A stretch of 64,000 nucleotides of DNA from Agarophyton chilense (taxonomy: Eukaryota > Rhodophyta > Florideophyceae > Gracilariales > Gracilariaceae): assembly GCA_030374765.1 (NCBI GenBank), contig JARGXX010000098.1, forward strand, positions 558,001 to 622,000, in the 5' to 3' direction. Of this stretch, positions 22,104-32,500 are shown in pieces; positions within the stretch are counted from its first letter, which is position 1, and each line of letters begins with the position of its first letter. The position numbers and the translations under genes were made by a program. Below the pieces are notes generated by a model. The model saw only the letters and a program-made list of their open reading frames with translations, ran no database searches and was not told where the DNA came from.

Positions 22104-24836
22104 TCACTCTCCCACTCCTTGCCTACTCCCCAACGCTAAGCGCTTGAACCGTGGTTCTTCTGGTCCACATGACGCTATATAGCAATCTAACACCGCTCCA
22201 AGTCTTCTCGTGAGATTCTCCATGAAAAACTCCTCCTTTATCGCCAGATAGATTTTCTCTCTCGACGGTATCCATAGCCCAACCGTCGCGATTCTCCCCT
22301 TATTCCCACTCACATATCTACGATTCCCTCCACAGAATCCATCATTCTCAAACTCCTCAGCATACTCATCCTTCACCATGTTCCAGGCAACCCTCAATAT
22401 GTCCTCAACAGCCAGTGGCAGAAACCTCCCAAACAGCGTCGAGAACAAAAGTTGCCTTTGGCCTCCCCGCCCAACGTCTCTATCCATAGTGGTCACCACA
22501 CATCCAATCCATGCATCAAGTCGCGCAAGATGCATCACCGTCCCATCCACATACTGCCTTTCTCCATTTCTGTGACTCTCTACCGCGTAGCCCATAAACT
22601 CCTCCAACACTTTCAACGACACCTGATTTCGAAAATACATATCTGCCTCACCAAAGTCCTCCAAGTTCTCAGACACCTTCGATCCAGAATAAGTAATATC
22701 TTCAATCGCACTCGTTCTCCACGCACACAGCTTACCTCTCCCATCCTCCCCCGACCCCATCAACTTCTCCTGTGCCTCCTCAATCTGCTTCTTCAACTCC
22801 ACCCAAAGCTCCGTCCGTTCAGTCACCTTAGCTCGTTTCGCGATCAAATCATATCCAAGCATGGAAAACAGCTTATCACGCGCTGCTCGCTTCCGCACCC
22901 CAACCACATCGCTCAATGCTTGCTTCATTCTCTGTCTCAAGCACCGATCCGCACTTACATTTTCCACGCACTCCTCTCTCCTCCCCGCTTCCCTTATCGA
23001 CTCCCATTTCTCTCCCACTAACTCAGTCTCTACCACGTGCTTCAACAACAAATGGCTCCCGCCCTCTGTCGACGGCGTATACGGTCTCATCTCATATGCA
23101 ACCTCAATTGGACATCTCGGAACCATTTCCTTCTCTCCCACCATAAACATACTTTCCTCCCTACTCTCCCCAACGGCCTCACTTCTATTCTTCCAGCTTC
23201 GACCCACATTCTCGGTGTCGAAGCAAAGTTCCGATGCCTCCAGTTTTGCACAATGAAGAATCCTATCATACACACGACGTGCAAATCCATAAAAGCATTC
23301 CTGCACTGCAATGTCATACTTTCGTCGCCGCGTCACGCCTCCCTTCCCCCTCCCTTCCCCAGCGATTCTACTTTTCAAGGCCTCCCTCAAACTCTCAATC
23401 AGCACATTCTGCTGCTTCATTTCCTCCCTCGCCCGATCCAGCTCCGTTTGGGTCATTTTCAAACTCACCATCACACTGTAGCTGTCTTCCTTCATACGTC
23501 CCATTTGTCCCTTCAACACATTCATCTTCTCAATTATCATCGACCGCGGCAACAAACCTATGTCATCATCATTTGCTTCAGCTTCCACTATACGGACGGC
23601 GTTCTCCACGACATTTAAATTCGCATTCTCTCCGTTCTCATTATTCCTTGTGAATACAATGTTTCTCCTTACTCGCATACCTTCCGGCGTCCTTCGCTTT
23701 GCGTTCACCTCAAACCCTTCAACTCCCAAACCCACCCCTCTCCTCGGTGGCAAACGCTCGACATCTTCTCCCTGATGAGAAAGAACTGCTGCTCTTCCAT
23801 CGCCTTTCTCCCCTGAACCACGTGTTCTCCCTCCAGCAAACCCCCTTCTCCCCCCCTCACTCACATGCACTTCTCTGATTTCCCTTTCGTCTATCGCTCT
23901 TCTTCCTGTAACTCGAACACTCCCCATTCTTTCCCTTGCACGCTCTCTCCTTTCTTCCACGTAATCCAAGTTCGCCCCCTCCCATCTTTCCGCCTGTTCC
24001 CCCGCGGTAACTCCAACACTCTCTCCTTCTGTTCTCTCTCGAACGACTCTTGCGCCCGCGATTAGACCACTACTGGGTCCACCTATTCTACCCTCCCCAT
24101 CACGGCTACTCTCTATTCTCCCTTTCTGTATCTCATCATCACCGTCCTCTTCCCTCATACCCGTAAACGATGCCCCTGCTTCTTCAACGCCTCTGAGGCG
24201 GGATCCACGTTCTCCGATCATTCTCTCTCCCTCCTTACGCCCCTTCGTCCTCTCATTCGGAATCTCTTCACCTCCTTCAGGTGCAGAGCATGGATTTACC
24301 GGCTCCACATCAGCTGAAGACGTGAGTACAGCACTTAGAGTCCGCTCGGATGCATCCCCTCTCCTTGTCCTCCCTGGAGCTCTGCTCGCCGTCCCCCGCA
24401 ATCCACTTCTAGGTACACGCGTGCGGTTGCTTCGCACGCCATCCCGTTTTCCATCGCCGCTCCGCACCATCTCTCCCGTAGGCGACGTGATTTGCTCCGT
24501 ACGCGACGTGATTTGCTCCGCACTCTCCTCCGTCACCGTCTCCTTTGCGCGAACATCCTTTCCTTTGCCTCCACTCGCCTCTCCTTCCCCACCATCTTGC
24601 CTTGATCTACCTCTCAGGCGCACGCCTCCCTTCTCTCCACTCGCGCCCTGGAGCCTACGCCCCTTGTCCCTTCCGCCCTCCGCATCCCCTCCATGCCGCC
24701 GTGATTTTGTACCGCGCCCGCTAGTGTTCTCACTTCTCGATTTGCGCTTCGGAGCCATGGTTGAAGAGAGAGAGCGATCGTGGTATGGTCTTCCACGCGT
24801 TGCAATGCGATGGATGGGAGAGAAGCTTCGAAACAT
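22104..24836 (-). CDS. 910-aa coiled-coil protein of unknown function, transposon-encoded
   Basis: Continuous minus-strand ORF. The first ATG is at 24,836; the ATG at 24,758 (MAPKRKSRSEN, good context CAACCATGG) is the likelier start because it begins with a nuclear-localisation-like basic cluster. Residues to about 430 are Arg/Gly/Glu-rich and disordered. A coiled coil follows (MNVLKGQMGRMKEDSYSVMV through REALKSRI), then a globular C-terminal ~400 residues containing YDIAVQECFYGFARRVYDRIL and LWVELKKQIEEAQEKL. I do not recognise the fold. It sits between transposase and methyltransferase-SET and is transcribed in the same direction as the latter. A DNA-binding or accessory transposition role is a guess from context. 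The clean 2.7-kb frame suggests recent selection. Confidence 0.7.
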   Translation of the reverse strand: MFRSFSPIHRIATRGRPYHDRSLSSTMAPKRKSRSENTSGRGTKSRRHGGDAEGGRDKGRRLQGASGEKGGVRLRGRSRQDGGEGEASGGKGKDVRAKETVTEESAEQITSRTEQITSPTGEMVRSGDGKRDGVRSNRTRVPRSGLRGTASRAPGRTRRGDASERTLSAVLTSSADVEPVNPCSAPEGGEEIPNERTKGRKEGERMIGERGSRLRGVEEAGASFTGMREEDGDDEIQKGRIESSRDGEGRIGGPSSGLIAGARVVRERTEGESVGVTAGEQAERWEGANLDYVEERRERARERMGSVRVTGRRAIDEREIREVHVSEGGRRGFAGGRTRGSGEKGDGRAAVLSHQGEDVERLPPRRGVGLGVEGFEVNAKRRTPEGMRVRRNIVFTRNNENGENANLNVVENAVRIVEAEANDDDIGLLPRSMIIEKMNVLKGQMGRMKEDSYSVMVSLKMTQTELDRAREEMKQQNVLIESLREALKSRIAGEGRGKGGVTRRRKYDIAVQECFYGFARRVYDRILHCAKLEASELCFDTENVGRSWKNRSEAVGESREESMFMVGEKEMVPRCPIEVAYEMRPYTPSTEGGSHLLLKHVVETELVGEKWESIREAGRREECVENVSADRCLRQRMKQALSDVVGVRKRAARDKLFSMLGYDLIAKRAKVTERTELWVELKKQIEEAQEKLMGSGEDGRGKLCAWRTSAIEDITYSGSKVSENLEDFGEADMYFRNQVSLKVLEEFMGYAVESHRNGERQYVDGTVMHLARLDAWIGCVVTTMDRDVGRGGQRQLLFSTLFGRFLPLAVEDILRVAWNMVKDEYAEEFENDGFCGGNRRYVSGNKGRIATVGLWIPSREKIYLAIKEEFFMENLTRRLGAVLDCYIASCGPEEPRFKRLALGSRQGVGE

Positions 24837-25080
24837 TCTGCTTCCAAAAATATACCTCCACCCTTTTCGTGTTCTCAGAAAACCCCCAAACTTTTCAGAT
24901 ATTTTAAATATGCGCTCGAACGCACCAGATATTGGGAAAGTATTCTCCTTCGGTGTACATGACTTTCCTTTAGCATATGTACTACGTCACGCTTTGACGT
25001 TATATGTAGCGACAAACATAGTAAAAGCCCACAATATCTGGTACACTACAATGAAGTAAAGTAACAAAAGCGATGCACTT

Positions 25081-28000
25081 TTAATCGATTACTATGACTG
25101 GCGTGTTATTCATACTCCAGATATACTCTGTCCAATAATCCGCCAACAGCTCCTCTCCTATTTCTATATCTCGAATTGCTTGCACAGAAAGCAATCTATA
25201 ATCTCTCAACTGAAATGGGGTCCGCCCCGTCCCCGGAGTTCTGATGACCCGAACATTTGCAGTTCGGCGTCTCATTAACCCTTCTTCAACCGCATCCCTG
25301 TCCCTATCCCCTTCCACATACTTGGGGTCGTTAATTGTTCCCCCCAAGCAAAATGGAGCACGGACAATCCACACCGGAATAAGAGACACCCCACTAATTC
25401 TTCCTGGTAGCTTGTGAAACACTTCCCCTCGGACGCTTATCTCCATCGCGTACTGCCGAAAGCGATCAGCAGTCGCTTTCAATAGCCCCCCTCCGTATGC
25501 CTTATGAACTTCCTTCCGCTTTGAAAGATTATGGTACACCAAAGTCACGTAAAAGTAACAAACAGTCTCACCTTGTATCACCCGGCGTGTTGTGTACACA
25601 CCAACTCCAGCACTCGGGTGCCTTATCGTCGACTTTGCAATCCGACAACCACATACTGTCGCCTCCACTGCCAGAATAGCATTCCAATCCAACAGTGACA
25701 TCTTTCCTTGAAAACTTCTTGGCCACTCATACAGCGCCTGCCGTCGCCCAATCTCCGGTATATTCTTATCCTGCCATATGGAGGATAGAAAATCCACGAT
25801 ATGGGGTGGAAACATCTGATGCTCGGGAAACCCGGTAGGTGTTTTCCAGGACTTCGAACGCTTTATGACGACGTCCGGAAACAAGCATGTCACTCGAGTC
25901 ACAGCGTTCCGAACATCTTGCGTTATATGAATGTCCGTCTCGTTGTTCCGCATGCATGACGCAAATTTCACTGTAGCGACGCGCTTCGCATGAGCAAAGC
26001 ACTGCGGATCTGGCTCACACCCTAGAAACAGACGGTGCTTTTCCAGTTCCATGCATGCCATGGCCGTTGAAAATGTTCCGGCGAAGAGGTCCACCACTAT
26101 GTCTCCGGGCTAAGAAAACCTACTGATGAGCTCCTTCAGCAAAGCGCGTGACTTCTGTTCCGCCCGCACCTTCTGATACGTAACTGCTCCTTTGGCATTC
26201 TTCCTTCTCCATAGAAGTGTTTCACCATTCGACATGGGAGGCACTTGGTCAATCACGCTATGGTAACCCGGATATCGCGATGGTACATAGCTGAAGTTCT
26301 CATAGTTCACCATGCCATGTTGTTCGGCGTAGGACAACACGCTGCGAACTCCATGAATGGCGTACTCTGTTCCGGGAAACAGGGAGCACGAACTACGTCC
26401 GGGATTACGCATCGGATTGCCTTGAGAGCGAATGAAGTGCAGCTGGACCTTGTCCACGACAAACGACCTGCTCTTCTGTCCATTCTCATCCTTTGCACCA
26501 ATTCGACCCAACACTTCTTTCCATTCGTTCACCTGCTCAATCGCGCAGAATATAACGAAATGCCCTCCCGGACGCAGAAGTTTAGAGATGAGCTTCGCCG
26601 TCTTCACCATGTCTTGCCGGTTAAGAACGTCGTACCAGCTGTTTTTCCTGTTCTTCTTCGCACGTGTATTATACGGCGGGTCCGTGAGAACCAACTGCAC
26701 TTTCCCTATCGGAGAGACCCCATTGCTGCGCAATGTCTCGTCAATCTCCACCAGGTTCTCGAAAGTACAATTGTACATTCGACAGTGCTTATCCATCTCC
26801 GACTCGCACTTTTGGAGAGACATTATATCATCCAGAGAGGTAAGGTCGTGAGGCGGCAGAATATCCACCGACTCAGATTCGACCGACTTTGGTCCAGCTG
26901 TGGAAGAATGCTGACCAACACCCATGTTCTCTTCCTCATTCCCGGTCCCACCCTCCACTCCCTCTCCACCCTCCACCGCCGGAGCCTCCGAATCTTTCTC
27001 AGGGGGTACAACTTCTATCTCGTCTTCTTCCATAACCATAGTAGGTTCCGCCTTTGTCGCAGCCACCACTTCCACCTCCACACTCCCTCGCAGCTTTAGT
27101 GGCGATATGTATTCCGAGATGGTAGAGATAAGAGAGTTCGAGAAGCAGTCGAATCTCTCCGCAAACACTCTAGGCAAAGTGAATGTAAACGGTTTTAGAA
27201 CGTCCCATCTTTCCGGAGCTGATATAGAGTAAAGCTGCTCATTCACCACCACTTTGTGCAGGTCAGGGAGAAACTCTTTGGCCAACATACGAAGTGGAGT
27301 GTCAACGTACTCCGGCAGGTTCCACGCCCATGGGACGACATCCTCCTCCAATAAAGTACGGTTTCTACCAGGAAGGAGTCGTTGGGCCATTTCCTTGTGA
27401 GAGAACCCATCCCTTCTGTTTCCGATTGCCTGGAACTGCATATCAGAATATCGTAGATGGATAAAGGGCAAAACCATGAATTCCACGCCAGGGAATCCCA
27501 AATACTGGGCGAAGCTGTCCCACGCGTTATTGACGAGTTGCACACCAAAGCCCACACGCTGAGCTACTGATTTGTCATAAATCGCCACCTTCGAAAATGG
27601 CGTATCGTAGGTTCTGTCCCGCTTTCTTCGCTTACGGGAGACTCTTCTCTTCTCCATAGAGACCGACTGAATACAAATGAGGAACAGCAACCTCTGGAAC
27701 ATTGTCAGGAAGTCGGTCGCGAATGGAGCCCGGCTTTTGCTCGCCTTCTTTCGGGTTGTATCCAGACCTTTGAAGAACTCTGTCAAAGTGACATTCTTCG
27801 GGATGCCCTTCAACTCCACCGCCTCGTACGCGTTCCAAAAGTCCCTCACGCGCCTATCTGGGTCCCCATCCCTTATATCCAGCAACCTCGCCGAGAAATA
27901 ATTCTGACAGTTCGAGCCCCTCATTCCTACAACTCGGAGCTCATCTTCTGTGTAATTGGTGTGGTCGGGACCTAGGAGAGTATAAAAAAACTTCGCGGTC

Positions 28001-28212
28001 TCCGGTAGGATGTGGCGATTGGCAATTGCGAAATCGATGAATGCAGTGTGCCCCACTTTTCGCGGCTCATCTTCCTCCCGCCTCGTTAATGCGTAACGAT
28101 CACGCAAATCCAGACACGCCCTGATAACTTCATCCCCCGTACCAAACAGTTTACCCATTTCGAAGGTGTCTGCCCCAGGCGATGAAGAAGTTCTCGTGGG
28201 TTCTGGAGCCAT
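25081..28212 (-). CDS. Beta-class DNA amino-methyltransferase fused to a SET domain, with one in-frame TAG
   Basis: Start ATG at 28,212. The upstream 700 codons hold a novel N-terminal region, an acidic linker (~400-470), and methyltransferase motif IV TDPPYNTR at residues ~510-516, then LLRPGGHFVIFC. A TAG at 26,110-26,112 follows LLKELISRFS; the frame then continues PGDIVVDLFAGTFSTAMACMEL (SAM-binding motif I) and EPDPQCF. DPPY before FAGT is the beta-class order of N4-cytosine/N6-adenine methyltransferases. The last ~175 residues resemble SET: GVGVYTTRRVIQGE near the start and IRDIEIGEELLADYWTEY near the end, with INDPK and TANVRV where the usual NHS-pN motif lies. Expected role: nuclear DNA methylation plus lysine methylation. 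The TAG lies inside a conserved helix-motif I junction, so it may be a nonsense mutation or readthrough site. A 60-nt in-phase intron ending at TTTTCTTAG is also possible but would remove that conserved helix. Confidence 0.8.
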
Positions 28213-28385
28213 TTATGTACATGTTCAAACAACCTCACGGGCGGTCGTCACGAGAGCCTGAGTGAAAGAGAGCAGCGGGTGCGGGTGGGTGCGGGTGGGT
28301 ACGGAAAGATTGTGAGTACGGTTGAGGAGCTCGCACGGAAGACAGGTTGTTGCGGAACGACTTCGCAGCTATCCTGGTTGCATTC
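28213..28385. promoter_or_regulatory. Upstream region of the methyltransferase-SET gene
   Basis: 173 bp between the start codon and the palindrome edge, with a G-rich repeat GTGCGGGTGG at about 28,278-28,300. It must contain the minus-strand promoter; no clear TATA element is seen. Confidence 0.4.
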
Positions 28386-29267
28386 TGTCGGCCGTCAGAG
28401 CTGCGCTCCGACTTCATCGGGGGTCCCGATGAAGTCCCCACGCACCTCTGTCGGCCGACATAATACATATAATTTTGTAATTTTTAGGACGCCCAGGTGT
28501 ACACGGTGCATTCTGTCGGCCGACAGAGGTGCGCTCCGACTTCATCGGGGGTCCCGATGAAGTCCCCGCGCACCTCTGTCGGCCGACATAATACATATAA
28601 TTTTGTAATTCTTGGAACGCTCAGGTGTACACGGTGCACTCTGTCGGCCGACAGAGGTGCGCGGGGACTTCATCGGGACCCCCGATGAAGTCGGAGCGCA
28701 CCTCTGTCGGCCGACAGTCGACCAAAATCTCAGAAACGCATCATGCGTGATGTTATGGCGTATTTGTCGGCCGACAGGGGTTCCCTGCGACTTCATCGGT
28801 CCACCGATGAAGTCGCAGCACACCCCTGGCGGCCCACAAATGGCCCGAATGGTGTCCGTAAAACATGTTGGTGACTTGTCGGCCGACAAATACGCCATAA
28901 CATCACGCATGATGCGTTTATGAGATGTTGGTCGACTGTCGGCCGACAGAGGTGCGCTCCGACTTCATCGGGGGTCTCGATGAAGTCCCCGCGCACCTCT
29001 GTCGGCCGACAGAATGCACCGTGTACACCTGAGCGTTCCAAAAATTACAAAATTATATGTATTATGTCGGCCGACAGAGGTGCGCGGGGACTTCATCGGG
29101 ACCCTCGATGAAGTCGGAGCGCACCTCTGTCGGCCGACAGAGTGCACCGTGTACACCTGAGCGTTCCAAAAATTACAAAATTATATGTATTATGTCGGCC
29201 GACAGAGGTGCGCGGGGACTTCATCGGGACCCCCAATGAAGTCGGAGCGCACCTCTGTCGGCCGTCA
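28386..29267. repeat. 882-bp hierarchical palindrome with parS-like 12-bp palindromes
   Basis: Seven ~75-bp units lie at 28,386-28,460, 28,514-28,588, 28,642-28,716, 28,765-28,838, 28,937-29,011, 29,065-29,139 and 29,193-29,267. Each unit is itself an inverted repeat: TGTCGGCCGACA, then GAGGTGCGC, a core GACTTCATCGGG-CCCGATGAAGTC, then the mirror. Units 1-3 mirror units 7-5 exactly about a centre at 28,826.5 (paired coordinates all sum to 57,653), and the ~53-bp spacers are reverse complements too. The start of unit 4 pairs with a lone TGTCGGCCGACA at 28,877-28,888. There are 12 exact copies of the 12-mer and 3 variants. It lies between two divergent genes. Confidence 0.95.
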
Positions 29268-29360
29268 GGATATTTTTAATTTTTTAATTTTATTTTCTTG
29301 TATCGCCTACCGAGCCAATAGGCGTGTTTGTGATGGAAACAGACAAGGAGTTTCTTGAGT

Positions 29361-29411
29361 TTGAAACTAAGCGGACGTAGCTCAGGTTGAAACTAAGCGG
29401 ACGTAGTTCAC
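29361..29411 (+). repeat. Tandem 24-bp direct repeat upstream of the ParB-dioxygenase gene
   Basis: Two copies of TTGAAACTAAGCGGACGTAG followed by YTCA, back to back. They sit between the palindrome and the gene start and could be a promoter element or factor-binding site. Confidence 0.6.
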
Positions 29412-29557
29412 GCTGATTGCAACGAACTGCTCTCGGGAGTGTTCCGGATAGTCGCCACCAAAGGAGCTCGATCTAATACGTCTTAGTCTGTATACCATAA
29501 AAGGCTCAAAGCGCTCTGCGACCATTTGCAACCTCGACCGACTACGATCCGATTCAA

Positions 29558-32500
29558 ATGATGACTCGAGGCAAAGCGAAAGCGAGGGGTACTCCGCGGG
29601 GTACTCCACGCGCCACTCCGCGAAAAGCTACATCGGGAAACAATCTGGCTGGGGGGGATAGGGTGGCGTTGTTCCTGGCGGATGGGACAGGGAAGAAGAA
29701 GAGTACTATGGTTGGCACTGCGGAGTTGAGAGGTGTTGGGGGCAGTGGAGCGGCCGGAAGGCGCTTTGCAGAGCGATGCATGGCCATTCGTTGCGCGAGT
29801 CTGCGAAGCCGGGAGAGGACTTGGTGGCCATCTGGAGGACTGAAATTAAGGAGGGGATCAACTCCAAGTATCCGTACTCCTTCAAGGGAGCAGAGGAGCC
29901 GCCGGAGTTGCTGAAGGATATGGTGTCGGCAGGTATATACGCATGGGATACCTCGATGATGACACGCGTCTCCTCTGTGCTGACTCCAGGGCCTCCTCGG
30001 CCGGAGACTCCCAAAAGCGCGACCCCCTCGAAGGAGTCTGCTACGCCTTTGAGGGGGAAGAGGGCACAGCCAACAACAGTGCCGCCGGCCATGAAGCAAC
30101 CCGTCAAGCCGAAAAAGAGGGTGACGATAGTGGATGATTCTGATGAAGATGTTGTGGAGGTGGGGTCAGCGGTGAATGTACGCGGGGATTCGCACACCGG
30201 TCCCGAGTTGGAGTTGTTCGATGACGGCGATGCCGTTCCTTCGCAGGAAGTGGATAGGACTCTCGTGGAAAAGAAGATCTCTGTTTCAGACTATGACCAG
30301 TGCCGCTTGATTGTGGACATAGATGACATACAAATCCCCGAGAAGACTGTCAGAAGTGTGAATGCGGAACACAAGGCGGCGACGATGGCAAAGTGCAAAA
30401 CGTTTGGCTGGCTTGCGTCGGCAGGGTCGATTGCTGTTGCCATCGTCGGGGGAATGGAATTAGATTTCAGTGAAATTGTTCACAATGGGAGGGTAGTGGT
30501 GCCTGTCATACTCATTGACGGTCATCACCGCGTCTTGGTTCTGCGAGATCTGAAGAATGATCCCTCTGAAGGGAGAAAGTGGTTGGAAATTGTGCGGTCT
30601 CTTGATGTCGTTCTTTGGAGACGAAAGGACCGGAAGCCTTTATCGCTGAACGAAGTGCTCGGTCTTGGTAATGTACTCAATGAAATGAGTTCAAATGTGT
30701 TGAAGATGAGTTTCGCCGACAAGGTTCATTCGACAGTGTCCTTCATTTGCAACTTGATTGACGATAAGAGAACCAAGTTGGCTGACCTTACTCCGACACG
30801 GATAGCTGGGGCGCTGAAGACGAGCGAAGCTATAGGAATCTACAGCTTGCGCCACTTGAATCGCTATGCGACTCTTGGGTTGAAATTCGTCAGGAGCGAA
30901 GGTCTCCTGGAGTTCTTTGAGAACGTATGCAAGGAGGGTCCAGTGCTAACGCTTGCGCATGTGTCGAGTGACTTGTTGTTAGGACTCGAAGACGAAATAT
31001 TCCGTTTCGCAATCCGTTGTTTGCAGCTACATGTGAGGGTGAGGATGGGTTCTACGGGAAATATGGGACGTTTCCAGGAGACGCGAAAGCAGTTCTTTCA
31101 ATGCGCCATAGGAATGTTCCAACTATGCGAAAGGGCGGGAAAGGAGAAGGGTCTGACGGCGGGGAAGGTTCTAGACAGCACAATTGTGATGGGAAAGAAC
31201 GAGGTGTCTTTAAGGGAGTACCTTTGCATGCAAACGGCGAAGATGGAGCTCAGTGGTCCGAAGCGGTTGTGGCCGGGGTTGGTGTCGAAGAGGATGAAAA
31301 TCGCACAAAGGCGGATTGAAGGCGGTCTGAAAGTGAGTCTGGCGTCCCCAAGTGCGGAGAAGGATGTGGTGGAGGTGCAACCTTCTGTGAATGTTCCTTC
31401 GTCTAGTGCTGGGGAGTCTGTACCCCACCAGGAAACCGTGGTTCCCAGACGCATCACACGAACTAGAAAAGGTACTGAGCGCGGGCTGGATGCTGCGGGT
31501 GAGAGGGTGATGGAACCTAGACAGAGAAAGGGGAAGAGAAAGGCTGTGGTCATTAGTGATGATGAACGCGAGTATGAACAGCCTTTAAAGCGGAAGAGGA
31601 AGAGGAGAAAGACGGTGGGCACATCTGCGGCTCAAATACCGGCTGACGTGGTGGATGTGTTCAAGAAGATGAGCAGAAAAGAGCTGAAGCGCTTCTTGAA
31701 GGAACATGTACTCAATGCTTTCTCATCGAGTGAGGATGAACTGGATGATGACGGGGGGCAGGGTGCATTTGTAGGGGACGAAGAGGAGGAAGGTGTGCAA
31801 ATGCGTGGCTTCGAAGACAATAATCCGGAGGGTGTTCCGAAGGGGCTGAAGAGGGCGGGACCGTATGCGGGGGGGTCGGGTATGTCGTGGGTGTACTTGG
31901 TGAATGCACTTCCGAGCGAGTGGCCGGCGGGTGAAAATGGAGTGAAGCATCAGCACCTCTGGATGCAGATGATTTACCTACGGAACAAGCACAGGGCGGA
32001 GTGCTTGAGAGTAGAAGACTTGAAAAGTGTGCACCATGCGGTTTATTGGCGTGCTGCTCATAACAGGGACAAGGAACTGGGTTCCACGAAAGAACCGGTT
32101 CTTGGGGTGATTCTACCGACGAAGAACCACCCTGTGAATGAAGAGCAGGCGATATGGATGGCAGCAATGGAGAGGGATGACTTGGCCCGCGAGTACTTCG
32201 CGACTAAGAGAAGTGAACTGATGGAGAAAGGATTTTGTGTGCTGGAAGAGTTTGCCACGGACGAGGGGATGGCGGATGAGGCGAAGAAGAAGGGGGTAAA
32301 CTTCGATGGGGATGTGACTGGGACTTTGCTAGAGTTCTTCCAAACGGATTTCTTGAACCAGCCGGACTTGACGATTGAAGGGAATAGAAAGAAATGGGAC
32401 CCTATAATCATCGCTGGTGAGGAGAGAGACGCTGGAGATAGAATGAAGGGAGTTGGGCGGTACATTACGACGAAGGTGGGGATTGTGGATTCTGTGGAGG

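Noticed and set aside
22452-24065. Several 70-190-aa plus-strand ORFs
   Set aside because: They lie antisense to the continuous 910-codon gene and have the Ser/Pro/His/Leu-rich composition of shadow frames.
28386-29267. CRISPR array
   Set aside because: The units are regular, but they are inverted about one centre, the spacers are not unique (they are mirrored copies), and the genome is eukaryotic.
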